A stretch of 64,000 bases of DNA from RUG13409 sp045616985 (lineage in GTDB: Bacteria; Bacillota; Clostridia; Peptostreptococcales; Anaerovoracaceae). Location of the stretch: the NCBI GenBank assembly GCA_045616985.1, contig JAZLHU010000013.1, forward strand, positions 16,337-80,336, written 5' to 3'. The notes under the pieces are model-generated. The model was not told the origin of the DNA. It ran no database searches and worked only from the letters and a program-made list of their open reading frames with translations. This document shows, piece by piece, positions 7,866 through 14,664 of this stretch (positions within the stretch are counted from its first letter, which is position 1; each line of letters begins with the position of its first letter). A program made the position numbers and the translations under genes.

Positions 7866-8689
7866 GGCATTTTCCTGATAAGGTTTTCAACATAAATTTC
7901 GAAAGGTTCTGCAATCGCTTCGCCCGCATCAATAACATCCTGCTCAGTAAGTTTTACTTTTGAAACACCTGCAGCCATATTGCACATTACGGCAAGCCCC
8001 AGATAAGGAAGTCCGCAATGAGCAGCCGTAAGAGTTTCAGTAACCATGGACATTCCGGCAGCATCGCCGCCAAGGATCCTTGCAGCTCTGATTTCTGCAG
8101 GGGTTTCGTACTGAGGACCTGTAAAGAAGAAATATACACCCTCCCGGAATCTGAGCGGTGTATCCTTGCCAAGCTCTAACGCAAGCGCTCTTAAGTCCTT
8201 ATCATAAGCATTCGACATATCAAAAAACCTCGGCCCGAAAGCATCATCGTTTGGTCCAACCAACGGACTTTCACATGTCATTTTTATGTGATCTTTGATA
8301 ATCATAATATCGCCGATTTTATAATCAGGATTGATGGCACCTGCTGCGCATGTGGAGATCACCTCTTTTACACCCATAAGCTTCATGACTCTGATCGGAG
8401 TAGTAAGCTGAGAAAATTCATATCCTTCGTAAGAATGAAATCTTCCGGACATACACATTACTCTTCTTCCGCCTACGGTTCCGAAGATAAACTTTCCCGC
8501 ATGGGATGGTGCAGTTGATACAAGGTAATTCGGAATATCCCTGTACGGAATTTCAATTTTATTTTCAATTCTTTCTCCAAAGTGGCCAAGACCCGAACCA
8601 AGGATCAAGCCTATATCCGGTTCAAAGCCGTTAAGCTTAGATCTGATATAATCTGCGCTTACCATAAAATACTCATAATCGTACTTCAT
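7862..8689 (-). CDS. punA: Purine nucleoside phosphorylase (trimeric PNP family)
   Basis: 275 residues of the nucleoside phosphorylase family I, low-molecular-mass PNP type. It cleaves inosine/guanosine (and possibly methylthioinosine) with phosphate to base and (methylthio)ribose-1-phosphate. Visible motifs are GSGLGHF (phosphate loop), STAPSHAGKF, MSGRFHSYEG (phosphate/ribose His), AAGAIN, GPQYETPAE, and NMAAG carrying the base-binding Asn. It is coupled on both sides: TAATG with the upstream membrane E2-like gene and ATGA with mtaD. Confidence 0.92.
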   Translation of the reverse strand: MKYDYEYFMVSADYIRSKLNGFEPDIGLILGSGLGHFGERIENKIEIPYRDIPNYLVSTAPSHAGKFIFGTVGGRRVMCMSGRFHSYEGYEFSQLTTPIRVMKLMGVKEVISTCAAGAINPDYKIGDIMIIKDHIKMTCESPLVGPNDDAFGPRFFDMSNAYDKDLRALALELGKDTPLRFREGVYFFFTGPQYETPAEIRAARILGGDAAGMSMVTETLTAAHCGLPYLGLAVMCNMAAGVSKVKLTEQDVIDAGEAIAEPFEIYVENLIRKMP

Positions 8690-10125
8690 TAATCAATATC
8701 CTCCAATACTTCAGGTACTTCGTCCAGAATCTCCGGATGTGCCAAATACGATCTCATCTTCTTAAATACCATGGCATAACCATAACCATCCAGTGTGCGT
8801 TCATCAACTACCCATTTGTAATCAACATATTTTTTAACAATTTCCGTTCCGTCAGGAGCAAAAATCTTTACACTTCGCTTTGCTCCGAATGCACAAAACT
8901 GCGTTACATTGCCTAAATTATAAAGATGATGATATATCGGCGGAATTCCGAGCGACCCCATCGACGTAATAAACATCGATCCATGGAATGGTGAAAGATT
9001 CAATAATTCAACAGGAACAAGGCCGAAGTAATCCAAAAGCTTAATGAACCAAATGGTAAATTTCATTGCCACTCCCGGAATAAGCCCCAGAATTTTTGCC
9101 AGTACATCAAAATCACTGTTAAGTTCCTCCACCTCTTTTACAGACTGCAAAACCGCATCGTATTTTTCGTAAACGTCAACAGCTGTATCGCTTCTTTTAA
9201 AATCCACCTTGATGACAGTATCCGGCGCATTAATTGCCATATCTTTTTTTACGGCCATATTTACCTGAATGTTATAGCGCTGATAAATCTTCTGCCCCGC
9301 AAGGAAACGGTTAAGCTGAGGAATCTCAGCACAGGCTCTTACATAAGCGGCAATAAACACATGGGTAATCCCAAAATGCCTATACCCGTCTCTGCGTTTT
9401 TGGTGAATATACTTTTCAAGATTGGTGATTTCAACAGAATCGGAAATCTCGTTGCTTGATTCGTTACGCTCAACCATGATATAAGGAGCAACCCTTGCCA
9501 TCGGCGGGAGCGTTCTGACCAAACGACCATCCGGACGATCGCCGTATCTCGGTCTGTATTTTTCACCGGGAACAGGATCCGGAAGACGCCTTGCGGATAG
9601 AATCACACAAAGAATTCCGATAAATAAAAGTGAATCGGAAATTACCATAAAACGCATGCTGCCGAAAAGATAGAGTACGAAGATCCTTACAAAAACAGGA
9701 TCGCATAAGGCTATGGCAGCAAAAGCCAGATAAGATAACAACACCGGCATTTTAGATCCCAGCTTACCTGTAAAGGTACGGAAATACAACACCGATTGAA
9801 GTATGCAGAATGCCAAACTGGCGATGGTCATTGCAACCGAAGAAATTTTCATCGCAAAAATATTGCAGATGAAATAGATTGCAAGAAGAACCATAGGTCT
9901 TACAGTCACATAGAAATACTTCTCGCCTCTTAATGGCAGCCGTATTGCAATTAAAAGATTTGCTGCAGCGGGAAGAATTATATGGACGACCACCACAAGC
10001 CCGTCTTCCGCTCCTGCATTCGCAAAGAAGACGATTCGTGCCGCCAGCGATGCTGCCATCATTACGGCGGCGAGCCACACAAACGCATTGGTTCTGCGGG
10101 CTGAGTAAGTTGTGATGTTCTTCAT
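8689..10125 (-). CDS. Membrane-anchored 2-oxoacid dehydrogenase E2 acyltransferase-like protein, catalytic His missing
   Basis: 478 residues. The first about 180 contain five or six predicted membrane helices; the rest matches the catalytic domain of E2 acyltransferases (CAT-fold: FGITHVFIAAYVRACAEIPQLNRF, then TSMGSLGIPPIYHHLYN). No lipoyl or peripheral-subunit-binding domain is present. The diagnostic HxxxDG motif reads DERTLDG (441-447), so the general-base His is Glu. It is the first gene of an operon with punA and mtaD, so it may serve nucleoside or acyl metabolism, but no reaction can be named. There is no ribosome binding site before the ATG; TATAAT ends 9 bases upstream. Confidence 0.75.
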   Translation of the reverse strand: MKNITTYSARRTNAFVWLAAVMMAASLAARIVFFANAGAEDGLVVVVHIILPAAANLLIAIRLPLRGEKYFYVTVRPMVLLAIYFICNIFAMKISSVAMTIASLAFCILQSVLYFRTFTGKLGSKMPVLLSYLAFAAIALCDPVFVRIFVLYLFGSMRFMVISDSLLFIGILCVILSARRLPDPVPGEKYRPRYGDRPDGRLVRTLPPMARVAPYIMVERNESSNEISDSVEITNLEKYIHQKRRDGYRHFGITHVFIAAYVRACAEIPQLNRFLAGQKIYQRYNIQVNMAVKKDMAINAPDTVIKVDFKRSDTAVDVYEKYDAVLQSVKEVEELNSDFDVLAKILGLIPGVAMKFTIWFIKLLDYFGLVPVELLNLSPFHGSMFITSMGSLGIPPIYHHLYNLGNVTQFCAFGAKRSVKIFAPDGTEIVKKYVDYKWVVDERTLDGYGYAMVFKKMRSYLAHPEILDEVPEVLEDID

Positions 10126-10134
10126 AGTGACAAT

Positions 10135-10140
10135 ATTATA
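10135..10140 (-). promoter_or_regulatory. -10 element of the E2-like/punA/mtaD operon
   Basis: On the minus strand TATAAT ends 9 bases before the ATG at 10125, so transcription should begin within about 3 bases of the start codon. The -35 region (around 10158-10163, TTATAT) is weak. Confidence 0.5.
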
Positions 10141-10163
10141 ACATAAGAATTAAGCCGATATAA

Positions 10164-10187
10164 GAAAAACCCGGTGAAAATCACCGA
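10164..10187 (-). terminator. Terminator overlapping the ispE stop codon
   Basis: On the minus strand CGGTGA-TTT-TCACCG followed by GGTTTTTC. The ispE TGA stop is part of the left arm of the stem. Confidence 0.75.
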
Positions 10188-10939
10188 GTCTTCTTAATCT
10201 TAAATAACGTAGGTCCGGCACCTGACAGGTGATACCCGTCAGTCGGCAGGTCAAATCCGTTTTTCCTGAATACTCTTTTGGCAGGAGCTTCCAGATGATT
10301 GCCGATAAAAGCCTCTTTTTCGCTCAGAGTATCCGCTCTTATAAATGCCTCGATATCATATTTTTTCTCATAATCGGACGGCTGAAGCTCTCCGTAAACC
10401 GCTTTTGTTTTTCCCGGCACAAATACATCGGAAAACAACAATTCAATCTCACAATCCACCGGATCAACGATTTCAAGCTTTTCGCCCCGGCCCCTGCCTA
10501 TTGCCGCCTTATATCCGTGGCAGGCTGCAATGCAGAACGGAACATCGGATCCAAGCTCTTCACCGACGGCATAAAGCTCTTCCAAAGCATCTTTATTCCA
10601 AAGCCTTGCCAAAGCTGTAATAACGGCTGCCGCATCGGCTGATCCGCCGGCCAATCCTGCAGCAACGGGAATATGCTTTTTAATCTTTATCTGAACTTTG
10701 TTTTTAACGCCGTAAGCCTTCAGCATTTTTTCCGCTGCAGTATAAGCCAGATTGTACACATTGTTCAATCTGGAGTTATCCACACTTAAAAGCACGCCTT
10801 CACCGTCGGACACATTCACCTCAACCTCATCATAAAGAGGAAGAGCCTGCATAAAGGTTTCAATTTCATGAAACCCGTCCGTGCGCTTTCCAAGTACGTT
10901 CAATATCAGATTTACTTTTGCATAAGCCTGTATCAACAT
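10181..10939 (-). CDS. ispE: 4-diphosphocytidyl-2-C-methyl-D-erythritol kinase
   Basis: 252-residue GHMP kinase of the MEP (non-mevalonate) isoprenoid pathway; phosphorylates CDP-methylerythritol. N-terminal AYAKVNLILNVLGKRTDGFHEI and the GHMP loop PVAAGLAGGSADAAA (91-105) are diagnostic, and the C-terminal SGAGPTLF motif is present. About 30 residues shorter than E. coli IspE, all key motifs kept. Single-gene unit: extended -10 TGATATAAT ends 6 bases before the ATG with no ribosome binding site, and a terminator overlaps the stop codon. Confidence 0.92.
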   Translation of the reverse strand: MLIQAYAKVNLILNVLGKRTDGFHEIETFMQALPLYDEVEVNVSDGEGVLLSVDNSRLNNVYNLAYTAAEKMLKAYGVKNKVQIKIKKHIPVAAGLAGGSADAAAVITALARLWNKDALEELYAVGEELGSDVPFCIAACHGYKAAIGRGRGEKLEIVDPVDCEIELLFSDVFVPGKTKAVYGELQPSDYEKKYDIEAFIRADTLSEKEAFIGNHLEAPAKRVFRKNGFDLPTDGYHLSGAGPTLFKIKKTR

Positions 10940-10945
10940 ATTTTA

Positions 10946-10954
10946 ATTATATCA
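10946..10954 (-). promoter_or_regulatory. Extended -10 promoter of ispE
   Basis: Minus strand TGATATAAT, then six bases (TAAAAT) and the ATG. The predicted transcription start is at or next to the start codon. Confidence 0.55.
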
Positions 10955-10971
10955 AATAAACAAATCAGGTA

Positions 10972-11007
10972 CAAAAAAAACCGACAGGTATTCTGCCGGT
11001 TTTTTTG
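10972..11007 (-). terminator. Bidirectional intrinsic terminator between ispE and the accessory patch
   Basis: Stem ACCGACAG / CTGCCGGT with one mismatch, flanked by eight As on one side and seven Ts on the other, so it can act on both strands. It ends transcripts from the AbiEi-like gene. Confidence 0.75.
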
Positions 11008-11020
11008 CGGTTAAACTACG

Positions 11021-11146
11021 AAATAGCACAGGGGGGATTTGGCGGAAAAATCGGGCTTTATGGGGATATTTCCGTAACATCCACTTTTCCTGTTTAGCGC
11101 AACCAAATAGCACAATTTGGGCTTTTTAGCAATACGAAATAGCACA
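11021..11146. repeat. Three copies of the 10-mer AAATAGCACA
   Basis: Exact copies at 11021-11030, 11105-11114 and 11137-11146. Copies 1 and 3 share CGAAATAGCACA, copies 2 and 3 share AAATAGCACAATT. The third copy lies directly after the stop codon of the AbiEi-like gene. Between copies 1 and 2 is unremarkable sequence without a gene. Confidence 0.6.
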
Positions 11147-11147
11147 A

Positions 11148-11789
11148 TTACTTTTGCCCCTCGGTTTTCTCGAAAATTTCAAGGCAGTTATTCGTAATAT
11201 GCTTTTCAGCAAGTTTTTTGTGAAGCGAATGTGCCATCGCATACGGGTAGCGGATTTCCGAAATGATCTTTTCAAACAAGTCGTCCGAATAGCAGGAAAG
11301 CAAATCGTCAATGGTCGCATTCAGCGTGAAGAAATCGGATCCTTTGATATTGTAGCCGTCCCGAATCAATTCAAGAAGAACGACTAAATTCACGATACTG
11401 TCCGTAAACTCCAGATTTACTCTCGTCAAATGGAATCTGCCGATATTCTTATGTGCCGATGTCATGGCATTGGTATAGATTTCGGTAACAAGAGGATGAT
11501 AGGAAGACAAGCCCAACCCTTGATACAAGATACCGCCGACAATCATACCTTTTCTGTTTTCGGTATATTCACGCACGATGTCCGGCTCGTTTTGAACATT
11601 CAGTTTCCCGATAGCATACACGCCTTTTGAAATACCGGATATCAGTTTTTCTTCTTCCAAACGGTTAAGAATTTTCAAAAATGTTTTATACGGTATTTCG
11701 GCAAATTCTTCATCTTTTGCTCTTGAAACATCAATCAGTGTGCCTTTGTTATTTTCACAGTATTCACGAACTTGTTTTGTATAGGTCAA
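11148..11789 (-). CDS. AbiEi/DUF6088-like winged-helix protein, possible orphan antitoxin
   Basis: 213 residues. The N-terminal about 60 (MTYTKQVREYCENNKGTLID to KGVYAIG) have the pattern of the winged-helix domain of AbiEi-type antitoxins and DUF6088 proteins; the C-terminal part is alpha-helical. In type IV systems AbiEi represses transcription and counters an AbiEii nucleotidyltransferase toxin. No such partner follows: only repeats and a terminator. The start is TTG at 11789 with GAGGGA 7 bases upstream. It is preceded by a strong promoter and a leader of about 145 bases with an internal terminator. Codon use is AT-rich compared with the flanks. Part of a tRNA-adjacent accessory patch. 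Confidence 0.65.
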   Translation of the reverse strand: MTYTKQVREYCENNKGTLIDVSRAKDEEFAEIPYKTFLKILNRLEEEKLISGISKGVYAIGKLNVQNEPDIVREYTENRKGMIVGGILYQGLGLSSYHPLVTEIYTNAMTSAHKNIGRFHLTRVNLEFTDSIVNLVVLLELIRDGYNIKGSDFFTLNATIDDLLSCYSDDLFEKIISEIRYPYAMAHSLHKKLAEKHITNNCLEIFEKTEGQK

Positions 11790-11818
11790 TCATATCCCTC
11801 ACAATCGACATAAACAGA

Positions 11819-11847
11819 AAAGCAAAAGCAGGGCAAAATACCCTGCT
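11819..11847 (-). terminator. Terminator/attenuator in the leader of the AbiEi-like gene
   Basis: Minus strand GCAGGG-TATTTTG-CCCTGC followed by TTTTGCTTTT. It lies between the promoter at 11934-11962 and the TTG start at 11789, so it must be read through or controlled for the gene to be expressed. Confidence 0.65.
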
Positions 11848-11933
11848 CTGCAATAATCAAATATACATAAATAAATTAAACAAACATAAATAATACTTTA
11901 AAAATAACCATGGCGAATAACTACCACATACTT

Positions 11934-11962
11934 ATTATATGCTAAAAATAATCAAAAGTCAA
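11934..11962 (-). promoter_or_regulatory. Strong promoter upstream of the AbiEi-like gene
   Basis: Minus strand TTGACT (11957-11962), 17 bases, TATAAT (11934-11939). The predicted transcript starts near 11927. It contains an 11-codon hydrophobic mini-ORF (MVIFKVLFMFV, stop near 11876) and the hairpin at 11819-11847. Confidence 0.7.
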
Positions 11963-11991
11963 CTCTTTTTATAATTATTTATTTGATTCTT

Positions 11992-12732
11992 CTATGGCTT
12001 CAGCCAACTGCTGTCAGGTCGTGCAATTAACCTAGCATTATTATATGCCATATCTAATGTCAAACATGTATGTCCTAAATACTGATTTCCAAATTCATTT
12101 TTACTAACGACTAATGCCAAATCCGGTGCGTTTTCATTTATTAAGCATATTGGTATAAGAAGTTGAATTTTTCCATTATAATACTGAGGAACAGCTGTCT
12201 TGTAATTTGCGTCAATCATTAGCCGTGCTCGTTTAATTGCACCATCGAATAACATCGTTTTATTTGGCGTTTCCCTTATAGATTCCGGTATCCTTAAAAA
12301 ATTTTCCGGGTCACTAAAAATGTGTTGGTATTGTGGAACTATATCACAATTTGTATCAAATACCATTTCAGATGGATTGACAAAATAATTAGCTCGCTTA
12401 GGAAAATTAACAATCCCCAAATTCGCCAATTGATAAGAAGTATAAAACCCGTCAAAAAACCATGTTTGCTTTTCGGGTATTTTATTCTTTGTAAAATATG
12501 CAAATATAGGCTCATAATAGTTTGTAAAAAGACCCGTATTAAATACCGCAAAATTGTCGGAAACTATTACCTTGTTTTCTTCATATACTTTCATAAATGT
12601 ATGCTGAATATAGTTTTTTAAGATTACATTATCATTATTTGAACCAAAACTCCATTTTTCCGGACAAAGAGCAGTAAGGTTACTGATTTTTCTATCAAAC
12701 CCTGGACAATAAGCAAATTCAAACAGTTTCAT
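11992..12732 (-). CDS. DUF3825-family protein
   Basis: 246 residues that I recognise as DUF3825 (function unknown): N-terminal KLFEFAYCPGFDRKI, the middle ILKNYIQHTFMKVYEEN, AVFNTGLFTNYYEPIFAYF and the C-terminal block AVPQYYNGKIQLLIPICLIN followed by CLTLDMAYNNARLIARPDSSWLKP. No enzymatic motif is evident. The ATG at 12732 has GGAGG 6 bases upstream, which decides it over longer starts. Its own promoter lies inside the terminator of the tRNA operon. Strikingly AT-rich and located directly behind tRNA-Cys, which points to acquisition by transfer. Confidence 0.75.
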   Translation of the reverse strand: MKLFEFAYCPGFDRKISNLTALCPEKWSFGSNNDNVILKNYIQHTFMKVYEENKVIVSDNFAVFNTGLFTNYYEPIFAYFTKNKIPEKQTWFFDGFYTSYQLANLGIVNFPKRANYFVNPSEMVFDTNCDIVPQYQHIFSDPENFLRIPESIRETPNKTMLFDGAIKRARLMIDANYKTAVPQYYNGKIQLLIPICLINENAPDLALVVSKNEFGNQYLGHTCLTLDMAYNNARLIARPDSSWLKP

Positions 12733-12763
12733 ATAATCCTCCAAAACATTCAATACTATTGTG

Positions 12764-12792
12764 ATCATACTCAAAGAATAGCAAAAAGTCAA
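12764..12792 (-). promoter_or_regulatory. Promoter of the DUF3825 gene
   Basis: Minus strand TTGACT (12787-12792), 17 bases, TATGAT (12764-12769). The -35 box is built from the right arm of the tRNA-operon terminator. Confidence 0.6.
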
Positions 12793-12826
12793 CATTTGCT
12801 ATCAAAAGAAAATGTCGACTTTTTTA
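12783..12826 (-). terminator. Terminator of the tRNA cluster
   Basis: Minus strand arms AAAAGTCGACATTT and AAATGTTGACTTTTT around an 11-base loop, ending in a T run. It follows tRNA-Cys by 4 bases. Confidence 0.65.
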
Positions 12827-12829
12827 CTT

Positions 12830-12904
12830 TGGAGGCGACACCTGGATTCGAACCTGGGAATAAAGGTTTTGCAGACCTGTGCCTTACCACTTGGCTATGT
12901 CGCC
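12830..12904 (-). tRNA. tRNA-Cys (GCA)
   Basis: Cloverleaf readable on the minus strand: acceptor GGCGACA / TGTCGCC, anticodon loop CTGCAAA giving GCA, T-loop TTCGAAT, encoded CCA. Last gene of a four-tRNA cluster. Confidence 0.95.
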
Positions 12905-12910
12905 TTAAAT

Positions 12911-12985
12911 TGGCGGGGGTAGAGGGATTTGAACCCCCGAATGCTGGAATCAGAATCCAGTGCCTTACCGCTTGGCGATACCCCT
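12911..12985 (-). tRNA. tRNA-Gln (CTG)
   Basis: Minus strand: anticodon stem CTGGA / TCCAG with loop TTCTGAT giving CTG, T-loop TTCAAAT, encoded CCA. The acceptor AGGGGTA / TACCCCC leaves A1 opposite C72, an open first pair, which is in keeping with the weak 1-72 pair of glutamine tRNAs. Confidence 0.92.
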
Positions 12986-12999
12986 GCATTATGAAGTTT

Positions 13000-13076
13000 T
13001 GGGGTGGGTGGTGAGATTCGAACTCACGTATACTGGAGCCACAACCCAGGGTCTTAGCCGCTTGACGACACCCACC
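13000..13076 (-). tRNA. tRNA-His (GTG)
   Basis: Minus strand: loop TTGTGGC giving GTG. The extra 5' G (G-1) opposite C73, the histidine identity pair, is encoded. CCA is encoded. Confidence 0.95.
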
Positions 13077-13103
13077 ATATACGTCCTGCGTATACCTGAA
13101 AAA

Positions 13104-13180
13104 TGGTAGCGGAGAATGGACTCGAACCATCGACACTCCGGGTATGAACCGAATGCTCTAGCCAACTGAGCTACTCCGCC
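13104..13180 (-). tRNA. tRNA-Met (CAT), elongator type
   Basis: Minus strand: acceptor GGCGGAG / CTCCGCT, loop TTCATAC giving CAT, T-loop TTCGAGT, encoded CCA. First tRNA of the cluster. The initiator-type C1-A72 mismatch is not present, so it is an elongator (or a CAU tRNA modified to Ile, which sequence alone does not exclude). Confidence 0.92.
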
Positions 13181-13213
13181 ACATGCGACATCTTTACAGA
13201 CATCGCACTGAAT

Positions 13214-13242
13214 ATAGTAGCATTACTGTCTTATCATGTCAA
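13214..13242 (-). promoter_or_regulatory. Promoter of the tRNA cluster
   Basis: Minus strand TTGACA (13237-13242), 17 bases, TACTAT (13214-13219), about 34 bases before tRNA-Met. Confidence 0.7.
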
Positions 13243-13257
13243 GAAAAATTTAGTATT

Positions 13258-13977
13258 TCACCTGCCCCTTTCAACACGTTTTGCTTCGATTTTATCGTGA
13301 GTTTCAGTACACTTTGCACTGAGTGGATCATAAAGATTTACGATTGCCATAGAAAGAAGAACTGCACCTGCAATATCGGTAAACCAATGAACGCAGCTTA
13401 ACAGCCTGCACAATACCGTAATTACAATAAATATCCTTGTTGCAACACGGTACAAAATCTGAGCCTTCTTTTCTTCTGCCGCAAAGTCATCCGCGAATTT
13501 GATCAACGCAATAACGACCGTCAACGCCAGCATTGTATGGGATGACGGATAAGATGCTTCAAGCTCTGCATTGTTGATATATAAAGGTCTGTAGTTTACT
13601 GCAAACTTTGTAAATAACAGGTAAAATGCCCCGACAATTATATAATAGATGCCCATTGCGTAAATTTTCGGATCTACAAAATGAAATGACTTTCTTTTAA
13701 GAAGCTGCGAAAGCCCCGATAAAGCCATACAAAACACAACTGCAAGAGCAATCAGTCCGCAGACTTGTGTTACTTGATAAAACACAGCACAAGCCGAATC
13801 TCCAATCAGCTTGTAAAAAAACTCAAAGAACGGAATATTGACGAATGCAAGACCTATCGTTGTGTCTGCATCTGTCGGATGTCCTGCCGGAGCGACACCA
13901 ACATACATAACGATCAATGTAAACACGACAAACGCCGCAAACCAGATACCGGCAGATTTTAATGTGGATTTTTTCAT
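13258..13977 (-). CDS. PAP2-family membrane phosphatase
   Basis: 239-residue integral membrane protein with about six helices and PAP2 signature segments: YPSSHTM (phosphatase motif 2) and CRLLSCVHWFTDIAGA (motif 3 His and Asp); motif 1 (KFAVNYRP) is slightly short. Such enzymes hydrolyse lipid pyrophosphates or phosphatidate-type substrates at the outer face of the membrane. RBS AAAGGGGAAATC precedes the ATG. Third gene after nrdR and cmk with a 15-base gap. Substrate (undecaprenyl pyrophosphate, phosphatidic acid or other) cannot be decided. Confidence 0.82.
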   Translation of the reverse strand: MKKSTLKSAGIWFAAFVVFTLIVMYVGVAPAGHPTDADTTIGLAFVNIPFFEFFYKLIGDSACAVFYQVTQVCGLIALAVVFCMALSGLSQLLKRKSFHFVDPKIYAMGIYYIIVGAFYLLFTKFAVNYRPLYINNAELEASYPSSHTMLALTVVIALIKFADDFAAEEKKAQILYRVATRIFIVITVLCRLLSCVHWFTDIAGAVLLSMAIVNLYDPLSAKCTETHDKIEAKRVERGR

Positions 13978-13992
13978 GATTTCCCCTTTCCT

Positions 13993-14655
13993 TTATCCCT
14001 TTTTTGATAATATGATCCCCTTCATTTTATTCAGAACCTCATCAATGCCAAGATCGCTGGAATCAATAACAACAGCATCTTCTGCAATGGTAAGAGGATT
14101 CATCTCTCTGTGCGAATCTCTGTAATCTCTTGCTTCGATTTCTTTTTCAATTTGATCGACATCGCAAGGCTGTCCGAGAAGCTTCATGTCTATAGCTCTT
14201 CTTTCAGCTCTTGTACGAGCGGATGCCGTAAGATAAAACTTTACCTCGGCATTCGGAATAACATTTGTCGTAATGTCTCTTCCGTCCATAACAAGGCTCT
14301 TTCTCTGCGCCATAGCCTTTTGAAGAGCGACCAGCTTTTCTCTTACTGCAGGGATAGCCGAACTTACGGAAGCCATTTCAGAAACCTCCTGTGTACGGAT
14401 AAACCCGCTTACATCCTCGCCGTCAAGATATATAATTCCCTTTTCGTAATCAACATCTGTTTCCGCAAGAAGCTTTGCCAGAGCCTGAGGGTCATTACAA
14501 TCCGCAGCTGTTCTGAAAAGCTTTAATGCCAAAGCTCTGTACATAGCTCCGGTATCTATATAATCAATACCCAAATCCCCGGCAAGTGCCTTTGCCATTG
14601 TGGATTTACCTGCCCCGGACGGACCGTCTATGGCAATTCGAAGAAGCTCACTCAT
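13993..14655 (-). CDS. cmk: Cytidylate kinase
   Basis: 220 residues; phosphorylates CMP and dCMP with ATP. P-loop IDGPSGAGKSTMAKALA near the N-terminus, IDTGAMYRA substrate region, MDGRDITTNVIPNAEVKFYLTAS and the lid RAERRAID are all diagnostic. Start preceded by AGAGG. Lies 9 bases after nrdR, giving a nucleotide-metabolism operon nrdR-cmk-PAP2. Confidence 0.95.
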   Translation of the reverse strand: MSELLRIAIDGPSGAGKSTMAKALAGDLGIDYIDTGAMYRALALKLFRTAADCNDPQALAKLLAETDVDYEKGIIYLDGEDVSGFIRTQEVSEMASVSSAIPAVREKLVALQKAMAQRKSLVMDGRDITTNVIPNAEVKFYLTASARTRAERRAIDMKLLGQPCDVDQIEKEIEARDYRDSHREMNPLTIAEDAVVIDSSDLGIDEVLNKMKGIILSKKG

Positions 14656-14664
14656 ATATGACCT

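Noticed and set aside
11021..11146. CRISPR array
   Set aside because: Three 10-base repeats at uneven spacing, no cas genes; too short and irregular.
11790..11933. Type III RNA antitoxin with tandem repeats
   Set aside because: The leader has a terminator in the right place but no tandem repeat array, and the following protein looks like AbiEi/DUF6088, not ToxN. Kept only as a hypothesis in the findings.
12789..13136. Open frame across the tRNA genes
   Set aside because: Produced by tRNA sequence; a tRNA-Met, His, Gln, Cys cluster explains the region.
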